From contig DDBH01000011.1 of the NCBI GenBank assembly GCA_002333405.1, forward strand, positions 57,347 through 101,636: a stretch of DNA of 44,290 nt, given 5' to 3'. The notes under the pieces were generated by a model that had not been told where the DNA came from, searched no databases, and saw only the letters and a program-made list of their open reading frames with translations. The DNA is from Micrococcales bacterium UBA2037 (GTDB taxonomy: Bacteria > Actinomycetota > Actinomycetes > Actinomycetales > Microbacteriaceae). Shown here one piece after another: positions 14,690 through 22,943 of the stretch; the stretch's first letter is position 1; each line of letters starts with the position of its first letter. Position numbers and translations under genes: made by a program.

Positions 14690-17209
14690 ATGGCAGCAAA
14701 GACCCCACCGCCACGACGGCCGGCTAGTTCACGCACAGCGCGGAAGCCCAGTCAAACCCGCTCCCCGCAGCGCCCTGCCAGCAAATCTAGGGCGGCTCAG
14801 AAGGATTCAGAGTTTGGCAAAAAGGTCGCTTCTGGCTACCTGGCAGTGGCGCATTTCTTTGGCGGAGTGATCAGAGCATTCAGCACGGAGAAGTTGGCAA
14901 AAGAAGACCGCCGGGACGGCGCTCCGTTTTTCCTATTGCTGCTCAGCGTCGCCGGTGCTGCGGTGGCATGGTTCTTGGTTGCCGAACCGTGGGCGACAAT
15001 GCTTCACAGCTACACCTTTGGGATGCTGTTTGGGATGGTGGCATATTCGCTACCGGTAGTTTTCTTTGGCTACGCGCTTTTCCTGTTCCGACACCCGGCC
15101 TCGGTTCGTGACAGCTCTCGCTTCGCATTGGGCTTTTGGTTGTTGCTGTCTGTAATCTCTAGCTTTTTCCATGTCTTTTCGGATTTGCCGAAACCCCAGG
15201 ATGGCATCCCGGCGCTTGCGCAGGCCGGGGGCCTTTTTGGGTGGCTACTCGGTGGCTCACTTGCATCCGTCATCACCGTCTACGGCGCTGTTCCGGTACT
15301 GCTGCTAGTCGGAGCCATTTCCTTTCTAATCATGACTGGCACTGCTCCCAACAAGGTGATCGAAAACGCCAAGAAGCTCTACGCCTATTTGTTTGGCATC
15401 AAGAAGCAAGAGGTTGATTCAGATGCTTTTGACGCAAAAAAGTCCAATTGGTGGAAGAAGGAGAAAGAGGCCGACCCAGCCTTTGACTCGCCTGTGGTTT
15501 CAGGCATCGATGAGTTCGTCGATGCCTCACTGCAGGACACTGAGCCAGCTCTGGTCGGCACTCCGGATCAGCTCGAGAGCGATCTAGAGCCGGAGTTCTT
15601 TTCTCAGGAAGAGGGGGTAACCGAACCAATCAACATTCCAGAGGCTACCAAAGCCAAGCGCCCCTACATTCTTCCCTCGCAGTCGCTGCTGGTTCCGGGT
15701 TCTCCCCACAAGGTCAAGAGCGAAGTAAACGATCAAATGGTTGCTGCCATCAATGACGTGTTTAAAGAGTTTGACGTTCAGGCCAGGGTTTCTGATTTCC
15801 AGCGTGGCCCGACGGTAACCAGGTATGAGGTGGAGCTTGCTCCCGGTGTAAAGGTTGAAGCGGTTACCAGGCTCACTAATAACCTGAGCTACGCCGTAGC
15901 CTCGAACGAGGTTCGGATCCTGGCTCCGATCCCAGGCAAGAGTGCAATTGGAATTGAAATTCCAAACACTGACCGGGAAACGGTTTCGCTGGGTGATGTT
16001 TTGCGATCCAAGAGCGCGTCCGGGGTCCAGCACCCGCTAACAATCGGTGTCGGAAAGGATGTCGAGGGCGGCTACATGGTTGCCAACCTGGCAAAGATGC
16101 CGCACCTGCTAGTAGCCGGTGCCACCGGTGCCGGAAAATCCAGCTTCGTAAACTCCATGATTTGCAGCATTCTGATGAGGTCAACCCCGGCTGAGGTTCG
16201 AATGGTGCTGGTTGACCCGAAGCGAGTGGAGCTGTCTGTTTATCAAGGTGTTCCGCACCTGGTAACCCCGATTATTACTAACCCCAAGAAGGCAGCCGAG
16301 GCGCTGCAGTGGGTGGTGCGCGAAATGGAGTCTCGCTACGACGACTTAGCCTCGTTTGGTTTCAAGCACATCGATGACTTCAATCGTGCGGTGGTCAATG
16401 GCGACGTCAAGGTGCCGGAGGGCTCCAGGCGCGACCTTCAGCCCTATCCGTACCTGCTAGTCGTGGTCGACGAGCTGGCTGATTTGATGATTGTGGCACC
16501 CAGAGACGTAGAAGACTCGATTGTTCGAATCACTCAGCTTGCCAGAGCCTCTGGCATTCACCTGGTTCTGGCAACCCAGCGACCATCCGTAGATGTTGTT
16601 ACTGGATTGATCAAGGCGAATGTGCCTTCAAGGCTTGCCTTTTCCGTTTCCTCCGTAACTGATTCCAGGGTGATCTTGGATCAGCCCGGTGCCGAGAAGC
16701 TAGTTGGCCAGGGTGATGCCCTATTTGCACCGATGGGGACCAATAAGCCGGTTCGCGTTCAGGGTGCCTGGGTATCGGAATCGGAACTTCAAAAGGTGGT
16801 GGATCACGTCAAGGCCCAGATGGATCCCGACTACCGCTCCGATGTTACTCAGCAGGTAACCAGCAAGGTTATTGACAGCGATATTGGCGATGACCTTGAG
16901 GTATTACTTGCTGCCGCGGATCTAATTGTTAGTTCGCAGTTTGGGTCAACTTCCATGCTGCAACGCAAGCTGCGCGTCGGTTTTGCAAAGGCCGGCCGTC
17001 TTATGGACCTGCTTGAGTCAAGGGGTGTAGTTGGACCCTCAGAGGGCTCCAAGGCCAGGGACGTGCTGGTGAAAGCTGACGAGTTACCACAACTGATAGC
17101 GAAGCTCAGTGGGCAGACAACTGCAGTTGTCGAGGGGGATTCAGGGGTCATTGATGATGCACCAGACGAAGACGCCTGGCAACTAACCGGCAGGAAAGAT
17201 GAGTTCTAA
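14690..17209 (+). CDS. ftsK: DNA translocase FtsK/SpoIIIE
   Basis: Septal DNA pump that clears the chromosome terminus during division. The 839 residues comprise a basic proline-rich start, four membrane spans (about 80-97, 108-133, 143-165 and 190-216), an acidic linker to about 320, and the motor with Walker A GATGAGKS (477-484) and Walker B LLVVVDELADL (about 589-599). The C-terminal winged-helix gamma domain that reads KOPS-type sites is present (about 745-810). The linker is much shorter than in E. coli FtsK. The stop overlaps pgsA by 11 bases. Confidence 0.97.
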   Translation: MAAKTPPPRRPASSRTARKPSQTRSPQRPASKSRAAQKDSEFGKKVASGYLAVAHFFGGVIRAFSTEKLAKEDRRDGAPFFLLLLSVAGAAVAWFLVAEPWATMLHSYTFGMLFGMVAYSLPVVFFGYALFLFRHPASVRDSSRFALGFWLLLSVISSFFHVFSDLPKPQDGIPALAQAGGLFGWLLGGSLASVITVYGAVPVLLLVGAISFLIMTGTAPNKVIENAKKLYAYLFGIKKQEVDSDAFDAKKSNWWKKEKEADPAFDSPVVSGIDEFVDASLQDTEPALVGTPDQLESDLEPEFFSQEEGVTEPINIPEATKAKRPYILPSQSLLVPGSPHKVKSEVNDQMVAAINDVFKEFDVQARVSDFQRGPTVTRYEVELAPGVKVEAVTRLTNNLSYAVASNEVRILAPIPGKSAIGIEIPNTDRETVSLGDVLRSKSASGVQHPLTIGVGKDVEGGYMVANLAKMPHLLVAGATGAGKSSFVNSMICSILMRSTPAEVRMVLVDPKRVELSVYQGVPHLVTPIITNPKKAAEALQWVVREMESRYDDLASFGFKHIDDFNRAVVNGDVKVPEGSRRDLQPYPYLLVVVDELADLMIVAPRDVEDSIVRITQLARASGIHLVLATQRPSVDVVTGLIKANVPSRLAFSVSSVTDSRVILDQPGAEKLVGQGDALFAPMGTNKPVRVQGAWVSESELQKVVDHVKAQMDPDYRSDVTQQVTSKVIDSDIGDDLEVLLAAADLIVSSQFGSTSMLQRKLRVGFAKAGRLMDLLESRGVVGPSEGSKARDVLVKADELPQLIAKLSGQTTAVVEGDSGVIDDAPDEDAWQLTGRKDEF

Positions 17210-17750
17210 AGGCTTTTTTTATCAAAACGCGCCCAACCTAATCACCATGGCGCGGATAGCGCTGGTCCCAGTGGTGCTCTGGCTCATCTTGGCTGAGTGG
17301 GGTTCGTTCTGGGGCAGGTTTGCAGCTCTTGTGCTGTTGGTGCTTGCCGCGTCCACTGACGGCATTGATGGTGCCATTGCTAGAAGGCGCAACCTGGTAA
17401 CCAACCTGGGCAAGCTTCTGGATCCAATTGCAGATAAAGCGCTTCTTTCCGGAGCGCTGCTTGCGCTATCGGTGCAGGGTGCTGTGCCTTGGGCGGCCAC
17501 CGCAATCATCCTGGCCAGAGAGTTGGGAATCACGGTCTACCGTTTGATTGTGGCCAAACGCAACGTGATCGCTGCAACCGGAGGCGGAAAGCTCAAGACC
17601 GTGATTCAAATTATCGCCGTTTCACTGGCAATTGCGCCTTTCCAAGCGCTGGGTTCTTGGTATGACCTGTTGACTCAAGCGGTTATTTGGTTCGCCGTGG
17701 CTCTGACGCTCTGGAGTGGAATGAGAATTCTGTGGCCGAGCAAATTGTAG
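17199..17750 (+). CDS. pgsA: CDP-diacylglycerol-glycerol-3-phosphate 3-phosphatidyltransferase
   Basis: Membrane enzyme that makes phosphatidylglycerol phosphate, precursor of phosphatidylglycerol and cardiolipin. The CDP-alcohol phosphotransferase signature DGx2ARx8Gx3Dx3D is complete (DGAIAR ... GKLLDPIAD, about residues 52-75). Several membrane spans over 183 residues. The ATG at 17199 lies within the end of ftsK with AGGA just before it. The gene order ftsK-pgsA-cinA-clgR matches other actinobacteria, where the orthologue is often labelled pgsA3. Confidence 0.94.
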   Translation: MSSKGFFYQNAPNLITMARIALVPVVLWLILAEWGSFWGRFAALVLLVLAASTDGIDGAIARRRNLVTNLGKLLDPIADKALLSGALLALSVQGAVPWAATAIILARELGITVYRLIVAKRNVIAATGGGKLKTVIQIIAVSLAIAPFQALGSWYDLLTQAVIWFAVALTLWSGMRILWPSKL

Positions 17751-18217
17751 CGGCCGCAAAGGCCCAGGGGCTCTGGATCGCGGTCGCCGAGTCGCTCACC
17801 GGGGGAGCTCTGTGTCAGCGCCTGGTTCTCGTTCCTGGAGCTTCAGAGGTGCTATTGGGTGCAGTGGTTGCCTATCAGGATCAAATCAAATCCTCGCTTC
17901 TAGGAGTCTCCAGATCCCTTATCGCAAATCAGACCGCGGTTGATGCTGAGGTCGCCGCTCAGATGGCCAGCGGGGTTCGCGATAAGTTTGCAGAAGCGCA
18001 GGGGCTAGCTACTTCGAAGCTGATTGGTATTGCCACCACCGGGTTAGCCGGACCGGCCACTGTTTCTGGTAAAGAGCCCGGCGAGGTCTTCATCGCACTG
18101 TGTTCGCAAGCCGGCACACGCGTTTACCAAGAGCAGTTCACCGGCTCCAGGGAAGAGATTATTGAGGCAACTGTGGCAAGGGCACTTGAGATTCTCGGGG
18201 AAGATTTGGGCCTTTGA
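17732..18217 (+). CDS. CinA C-terminal domain protein (nicotinamide-nucleotide amidase type)
   Basis: The 161-residue protein is the stand-alone CinA C-terminal (PncC-like) domain, whose family members deamidate NMN in pyridine nucleotide salvage. Recognisable parts are AVAESLTGGALCQRL, GAVVAYQDQIKSSLLGV, and GIATTGLAGPATVSGKEPGEVFIAL. I chose GTG 17732 because it starts just before the domain; it overlaps pgsA by 19 bases. A TTG at 17687 is open but would add residues encoded entirely within pgsA. Confidence 0.93.
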   Translation: MAEQIVAAAKAQGLWIAVAESLTGGALCQRLVLVPGASEVLLGAVVAYQDQIKSSLLGVSRSLIANQTAVDAEVAAQMASGVRDKFAEAQGLATSKLIGIATTGLAGPATVSGKEPGEVFIALCSQAGTRVYQEQFTGSREEIIEATVARALEILGEDLGL

Positions 18218-18259
18218 TCTGGTTATCAATCAGGAAACATTCAGTTATTTCAGGTAATT

Positions 18260-18282
18260 TTGTCTTAGTAAACCGATAGATT
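18260..18282 (+). promoter_or_regulatory. Damage-type promoter of clgR (TTGTCTTAG-N8-TAGATT)
   Basis: TTGTCTTAG at 18260-18268, eight bases, then TAGATT at 18277-18282. It has the architecture of the LexA-independent actinobacterial recA promoter (TTGTCrGTG-N8-TAnnnT), which the WYL-domain pair PafBC activates. An almost identical element stands before recA at 18937-18959. Transcription would start near 18289, immediately before the AGGAGG of clgR. Confidence 0.6.
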
Positions 18283-18299
18283 GTCGGCCAGGAGGAGAC

Positions 18300-18614
18300 T
18301 TGGTACTGCTTAGAGAAGAAATTGGTGACGTTCTACGAAATCACCGATTGAGTCAAGGTCAGACCCTTAGACAGGTCGCGGCCAAGGCGTCAGTTGCGCT
18401 CGGTTACCTCTCTGAGGTTGAGCGTGGCCAAAAAGAGGCATCTTCCGAAATTCTGGCTTCAGTCACAGAGGCTCTTGACGTGCCGCTGTCGCAATTGCTG
18501 CGCGAGGTTTCCGATCGAGTAGCAACCTCAGAAAGCGTGTTCGGAGACAACACCTTTATTCCAGACACGGTCCCAGACGCTTTTGTCACTGAGGCCGAGA
18601 TCTACTCTCACTAG
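18300..18614 (+). CDS. clgR: XRE-family regulator ClgR
   Basis: A 104-residue DNA-binding protein with one Cro/C1-type helix-turn-helix (about residues 8-62: LRQVAAKASVALGYLSEVERGQ) and a short C-terminal tail. In actinobacteria this gene between pgsA/cinA and recA encodes ClgR, activator of clp protease genes and stress genes. The TTG start follows a strong AGGAGG (18290-18295) at short distance. The promoter matches that of recA, so damage-coupled expression is likely. The tail ends in EAEIYSH. Confidence 0.88.
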   Translation: MVLLREEIGDVLRNHRLSQGQTLRQVAAKASVALGYLSEVERGQKEASSEILASVTEALDVPLSQLLREVSDRVATSESVFGDNTFIPDTVPDAFVTEAEIYSH

Positions 18615-18618
18615 CTAA

Positions 18619-18849
18619 TTGAAGCTCAGCCAGTTCCACCAGTTAGCAGCCGAAGAATTTGGCGAGGGTTTCGCGTCGGTAGTTATATCTGATACCAGGC
18701 TGACCAGCAAGCAAGACCTAACCCCTGCAGAGCTTTTGGAAGCAGGCGAAGATCCCCGTGAAATCTGGTTCGCGCTCTGCGCCCACCTCGGCGTCCCGAA
18801 GGAACGCTGGCATGGCAAACCAAAGACAAAGCAACACGCCGAAAACTAA
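18619..18849 (+). CDS. DUF3046 family protein
   Basis: The 76-residue protein begins MKLSQFHQLAAEEFGEGFA and includes DPREIWFALCAHLGVPKERWHG, both hallmarks of DUF3046. Members sit between clgR and recA throughout actinobacteria; function unknown. TTG start, four bases after the clgR stop, with no good ribosome site, so it is probably translated by coupling with clgR. Confidence 0.9.
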   Translation: MKLSQFHQLAAEEFGEGFASVVISDTRLTSKQDLTPAELLEAGEDPREIWFALCAHLGVPKERWHGKPKTKQHAEN

Positions 18850-18853
18850 TCAT

Positions 18854-18869
18854 TCGAAATTTTGTTCGA
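18854..18869 (+). promoter_or_regulatory. SOS box (LexA site) upstream of recA
   Basis: TCGAAATTTTGTTCGA matches the actinobacterial/Bacillus LexA consensus TCGAAC-N4-GTTCGA in 11 of 12 fixed positions. It lies 130 bases before the recA ATG, well upstream of the second promoter at 18937-18959, so recA probably has a separate LexA-controlled promoter. Confidence 0.85.
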
Positions 18870-18876
18870 ACGCTTA

Positions 18877-18898
18877 TTGTTGCTAACAACTGCAACAA
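18877..18898 (+). repeat. Inverted repeat in the recA upstream region
   Basis: TTGTTGC (18877-18883) and GCAACAA (18892-18898) are perfect complements around an 8-base spacer. The repeat lies just downstream of the SOS box. It may be a further protein site or an RNA hairpin in the longer recA transcript. Confidence 0.5.
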
Positions 18899-18936
18899 AT
18901 GTGGAGTTTTCAAGAGCAATCTTTATCGCTTCATAA

Positions 18937-18959
18937 ATGTCTTAGCCGGAGCGTAGATT
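18937..18959 (+). promoter_or_regulatory. Damage-type promoter of recA (ATGTCTTAG-N8-TAGATT)
   Basis: ATGTCTTAG at 18937-18945, eight bases, TAGATT at 18954-18959. Fourteen of its 15 defined positions equal those of the clgR promoter. The start of transcription would be near 18966, about 33 bases before the recA ATG. Confidence 0.6.
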
Positions 18960-18998
18960 CTAGGTGAAGAGGGCGCAAAGCGTCAGAAAGAGGTTCTA

Positions 18999-20075
18999 AT
19001 GCCAAGTGCATCAGATAGGGAAAAGGCACTAGAGACAGCTCTAGCGCAAATCGACCGACAGTTCGGCAAGGGTTCGGTAATGCGTCTAGGTTCAGACGAG
19101 CGAGCTCCAATCGACGTGATTCCAACCGGTTCAATCGCGTTGGACAGCGCACTGGGAGTCGGCGGATTACCTCGAGGCAGAATTGTAGAGATTTACGGGC
19201 CAGAATCATCTGGTAAGACCACCATCGCACTGCACGCCATTGCCAGCGCTCAAGCTGCCGGCGGCGTAGCTGCCTTCGTAGATGCCGAGCACGCGCTCGA
19301 CCCGGTCTATGCTCAGGCACTCGGTGTTGACATCGACGCTCTGCTGGTTAGCCAGCCAGACACCGGTGAACAGGCCCTTGAAATCACCGACATGCTTATC
19401 CGCTCCGGCTCAATTGATGTAATTGTCGTTGACTCCGTGGCGGCCCTGGTTCCTCGTGCTGAGCTCGAGGGAGAAATGGGTGATTCTCACATCGGTCTGC
19501 AGGCAAGGCTGATGTCACAGGCCCTCCGCAAGCTAACCGGTGCCGTTAGCAACACCAAGACCACTGCAATCTTTATCAACCAGCTGCGTGAAAAAGTTGG
19601 CGTGTTCTTCGGTTCGCCGGAGACTACCTCTGGCGGTAAGGCACTTAAGTTCTATGCCTCGGTCCGTCTGGACATTCGCAGGATTGAAACTCTCAAGAAT
19701 GGCCAAGAGTCAGTCGGCAACAGGGCGCGAGTCAAGGTAGTCAAGAACAAGTTGGCTTCGCCGTTTAGGCAGGCCGAGTTTGACATCATGTTTGGTGAAG
19801 GAATCTCCAAGGAAGGAAGCCTGATCGACTTCGGTGTCGAACATGGCATTGTCACTAAGTCAGGAGCTTGGTACACCTTCGAGGGAGACCAGCTAGGGCA
19901 GGGTAAGGAAAATTCCAGAACCTACCTCAAGGAAAACCCGGAAATTGCAAACACAATTGAGCAAAAGATCAAGACGAAGCTCGGCATTGGCGTGCCAAGG
20001 CCAGTCGCGGATCTACCGCCTGAAGAGTTGAACCAGGAGAGTGAGCCGCCTGCAAAGGCAGCCAACGATGCCTGA
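18999..20075 (+). CDS. recA: Recombinase RecA
   Basis: Strand-exchange ATPase and SOS coprotease that triggers LexA cleavage. Walker A GPESSGKTT is at about residues 67-75; the LREKVGVFFGSPETTSGGKALKFYASVRLDIRR core is present. 358 residues, no intein (unlike some mycobacterial recA genes). An AAGAGG-like ribosome site precedes the ATG. It has two upstream control elements, a LexA box and a LexA-independent damage promoter. The 3' end overlaps recX by 8 bases. Confidence 0.98.
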   Translation: MPSASDREKALETALAQIDRQFGKGSVMRLGSDERAPIDVIPTGSIALDSALGVGGLPRGRIVEIYGPESSGKTTIALHAIASAQAAGGVAAFVDAEHALDPVYAQALGVDIDALLVSQPDTGEQALEITDMLIRSGSIDVIVVDSVAALVPRAELEGEMGDSHIGLQARLMSQALRKLTGAVSNTKTTAIFINQLREKVGVFFGSPETTSGGKALKFYASVRLDIRRIETLKNGQESVGNRARVKVVKNKLASPFRQAEFDIMFGEGISKEGSLIDFGVEHGIVTKSGAWYTFEGDQLGQGKENSRTYLKENPEIANTIEQKIKTKLGIGVPRPVADLPPEELNQESEPPAKAANDA

Positions 20076-20550
20076 TAGCCCATCACCTGAGAAGCTGGAA
20101 AAGCGAGCCAGAAATGTCTTGCTCTTCCAGCTTTCTCGTAGCATGAAGACCAAACGGCAACTGGCAGATATTCTCAAGAAGCGCGAGATTCCGGACGAGA
20201 TAGCACTGCCGCTATTGGACAGATTCGAAGAAGTGCAGCTAATTGACGATGCCGTGTTCGCCCATGCCTACGTTCGGTCTCGCCAAGAGCAGGGCAAGTC
20301 GGCCCGTTTGATATCCAGAGAGCTTGGCCAAAAGGGTGTTTCCTCGGAAATTATCGACCAGGCGGTTTCGGAGATTAGCCAAGACGATGAGCGCGAAATG
20401 GTGCTGAGCTTGGCACGCGCTCGCTGGGAACGAATGGCTGCGCTTGATCGCGACACTAGGTATCGCAGAGTATCCGGATTCTTGATGCGCAAGGGCTTTG
20501 CCTCGGGCATGGTTTCGGCCGCACTGCGCGAGGTCAGCGCGAGCGACTAA
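20068..20550 (+). CDS. recX: Regulatory protein RecX
   Basis: Binds RecA filaments and limits their activity. The 160-residue protein shows the RecX helical repeats (RARNVLLFQLSRSMKTKRQLADIL, LIDDAVFAHAYVRSRQ, GKSARLISRELGQKGVSSEII). I chose ATG 20068, which overlaps the recA stop by eight bases; an in-frame GTG at 20041 would add nine residues. Co-transcribed with recA. Confidence 0.94.
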   Translation: MPDSPSPEKLEKRARNVLLFQLSRSMKTKRQLADILKKREIPDEIALPLLDRFEEVQLIDDAVFAHAYVRSRQEQGKSARLISRELGQKGVSSEIIDQAVSEISQDDEREMVLSLARARWERMAALDRDTRYRRVSGFLMRKGFASGMVSAALREVSASD

Positions 20551-20563
20551 AATCACAGGTGCC

Positions 20564-22033
20564 ATGAACCTAACTTATGAAGTGCGCACCTTCGGATGCC
20601 AGATGAACGTTCACGATTCTGAGCGTATCTCGGGGTTGCTTGAAGATGCTGGCTACACCAAGAGCCCGGACAAGGATTCCGACCTCGTGGTCTTCAACAC
20701 CTGCGCAGTGCGCGAGAATGCTGACAATAAGCTCTATGGCACCCTCGGAATGCTACTTCCCAAAAAAGAAGCCAACCCCAACCTTCTCATTGCTGTTGGC
20801 GGCTGTCTTGCTCAGAAGGATCAGGACACAATTTTGGAGCGCGCGCCGTGGGTTGATGTGGTCTTCGGCACTCACAACATGGGTTCACTGCCAGCGCTGC
20901 TCGAGCGCTCCCGTCATAATTCCGAGGCTCAAATAGAGATCCTTGAATCCCTAGAGGTGTTTCCTTCCACGCTTCCTACAAAGCGCGACAGTTCCTTTAG
21001 CGGCTGGGTCTCGATCTCTGTTGGTTGTAATAACACCTGCACTTTCTGCATAGTTCCGTCACTGCGAGGCAAAGAGAAAGACCGCAGGCCTGGCGAAATA
21101 CTCGCTGAGATCGAAGCGCTCGTTGCAGATGGAGCAATCGAGGTTACGCTGCTTGGTCAAAATGTGAACACCTATGGCGTGGAATTTGGAGACCGGGGCG
21201 CCTTCGCAAAATTACTCCGGGCCTGCGGCGAGATCAAAGGCTTGGAGCGCGTGCGTTTCACTTCGCCTCACCCGGCGGCCTTTACCGACGACGTGATAGC
21301 GGCAATGGCTGAAACCGAGAATGTGATGCCTCAGCTTCACATGCCACTGCAGTCTGGGTCAGACAGCGTCTTGAAGGCGATGAAGCGCAGCTACCGGGCG
21401 ACCAAATATCTGGGCATTCTGGATCGGGTCCGAGCAGTGATGCCAGAGGCGGCAATCACCACCGACATCATTGTTGGATTTCCTGGTGAAACCGAGCAGG
21501 ATTTCCAGGACACACTCGACGTTGTTAGAAAATCACGCTTCGTAGCCTCATTTACTTTTCAATACTCGAAGCGACCCGGAACTCCAGCTGCAGAAATGGA
21601 CGGTCAACTACCCAAGGAGGTAGTTCAGGACAGGTATGAGCGGCTACTCAAGGTGGTCAATGAGGTTTCTTGGGAGGAAAACAAGCGGGTCGTTGGCACC
21701 GTGGTGGAGTTGCTGGTTTCCTCCGAGGAGGGCCGCAAAGACTCTGCCACCCATAGATTGACGGGAAGAGCTAAAGACAATCGACTTGTCCACTTTGAAG
21801 TCCCAGAAGGCGGCGATGTGCCTCGCCCAGGCGATGCTGTAACAGTGAAAATAACCCGGGCCGCACCATATTTCCTAGTGGCGGATGCGACACCTGGTTC
21901 GCTCTACGAAGTTCGCCGAACGGCGGGAGGCGATGCCTACGACCGCAGGCAGTTGGAAAGCTGCGGAGTTCCGGCAGCTGGAGACTCAAAGGTTTCCCTT
22001 GGTCTCCCGATTCGAGTTAAAAGTGGGCTTTAG
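20564..22033 (+). CDS. miaB: tRNA-2-methylthio-N6-dimethylallyladenosine synthase
   Basis: Radical-SAM enzyme that adds the methylthio group to i6A37 in tRNA, the step after MiaA. The 489 residues carry two iron-sulfur sites: N-terminal Cys12, Cys47 and Cys81, and the radical-SAM Cys155, Cys159 and Cys162. A TRAM domain follows from about residue 375. The ATG at 20564 is chosen because the family begins with YEVRTFGCQMN; TAAAAT (20548-20553), including the recX stop, lies ten bases upstream. Overlaps miaA by 11 bases. Confidence 0.97.
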   Translation: MNLTYEVRTFGCQMNVHDSERISGLLEDAGYTKSPDKDSDLVVFNTCAVRENADNKLYGTLGMLLPKKEANPNLLIAVGGCLAQKDQDTILERAPWVDVVFGTHNMGSLPALLERSRHNSEAQIEILESLEVFPSTLPTKRDSSFSGWVSISVGCNNTCTFCIVPSLRGKEKDRRPGEILAEIEALVADGAIEVTLLGQNVNTYGVEFGDRGAFAKLLRACGEIKGLERVRFTSPHPAAFTDDVIAAMAETENVMPQLHMPLQSGSDSVLKAMKRSYRATKYLGILDRVRAVMPEAAITTDIIVGFPGETEQDFQDTLDVVRKSRFVASFTFQYSKRPGTPAAEMDGQLPKEVVQDRYERLLKVVNEVSWEENKRVVGTVVELLVSSEEGRKDSATHRLTGRAKDNRLVHFEVPEGGDVPRPGDAVTVKITRAAPYFLVADATPGSLYEVRRTAGGDAYDRRQLESCGVPAAGDSKVSLGLPIRVKSGL

Positions 22034-22943
22034 TCTCCTTGCAATAGTTGGGCCTACTGCCTCCGGAAAATCCTCCTTGGCGATTTCGGTGGCTCGAGCT
22101 TTACAGGAGCAGGGGATTGCCTCCGAAATTATCAATGCCGACTCCATGCAGCTATACCGCGGCATGGACACAGGCACGGCGAAGCTAACTCACAGTGAGA
22201 TGCAAGGCGTCACTCACCACCTGCTCGATGTGATTGAGCCCTCTCAGGAGATGACTGCCGTCGAATACAGCAAACTGGCCCAGCAGAAAATCTCAGACCT
22301 GACCGCCAGTGGAGTCATGCCGATACTGGTTGGCGGGAGCATGTTTTATGTTGCGGCCGCCCTTGATCGACTGGACTTTGCACCCACCGATCCGAGCATC
22401 CGTGCTGAACTGGAAGCACGCGCCCTGGAAATCGGCAAGATATCACTTCATGCAGAGCTTGCCGCACTAGATCCAGTCTCGGCCAAGAACATCCACTCCC
22501 AGAATTCTCGAAAGGTGATCAGGGCGCTGGAGGTAATTGCTCTAACTGGTCAGCCGTTCTCATCATCGTTCCCAGAGCCGGAGTATCTGGTGCCTACTTT
22601 GACCTTGGGCATCGATGTCGACCGGGAAGCGCTAAAAACTCGGATTGCCAAGCGCGTCAGTGGCATGTGGGAAGGCGGAATCCTGGATGAGGCAGAGCGC
22701 CTTGCCACAAGCCATTCTGAGCTCTCGAAGACCGCTAAGGCGGCAATCGGTTATAACCAGGCATTTGGCCAGCTTGCAGGCGACTGTGAGGCCAGTGAAG
22801 CGATAGCTGAAACAATTCAGCTCACTAATCGCTATGCCCGTCGGCAAATGTCATGGTTTAGAAGAGATAAGCGGACAGTTTGGCTGCAAGATGATGGTAA
22901 TTTGCTCGATGCTGCTCTGCAGCGAATTAGGCTGGAGCAATGA
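22023..22943 (+). CDS. miaA: tRNA dimethylallyltransferase
   Basis: Adds the dimethylallyl group to A37 of UNN-reading tRNAs, supplying the substrate of MiaB next door. The P-loop GPTASGKSS is at about residues 10-18, followed by the DSMQLYRGMDTGTAK and GGSMFYV motifs. I chose GTG 22023, giving 306 residues as usual; the frame is open much further upstream inside miaB and a TTG at 21999 is an alternative. The stop overlaps dapF as ATGA. Confidence 0.95.
   Translation: MGFSLLAIVGPTASGKSSLAISVARALQEQGIASEIINADSMQLYRGMDTGTAKLTHSEMQGVTHHLLDVIEPSQEMTAVEYSKLAQQKISDLTASGVMPILVGGSMFYVAAALDRLDFAPTDPSIRAELEARALEIGKISLHAELAALDPVSAKNIHSQNSRKVIRALEVIALTGQPFSSSFPEPEYLVPTLTLGIDVDREALKTRIAKRVSGMWEGGILDEAERLATSHSELSKTAKAAIGYNQAFGQLAGDCEASEAIAETIQLTNRYARRQMSWFRRDKRTVWLQDDGNLLDAALQRIRLEQ

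Noticed and set aside
15222..15238. AGGCC-GGG-GGCCT followed by TTTT inside ftsK, resembling a terminator.
   Set aside because: The stem is only five base pairs and it lies in the middle of an essential gene's membrane domain; probably chance.
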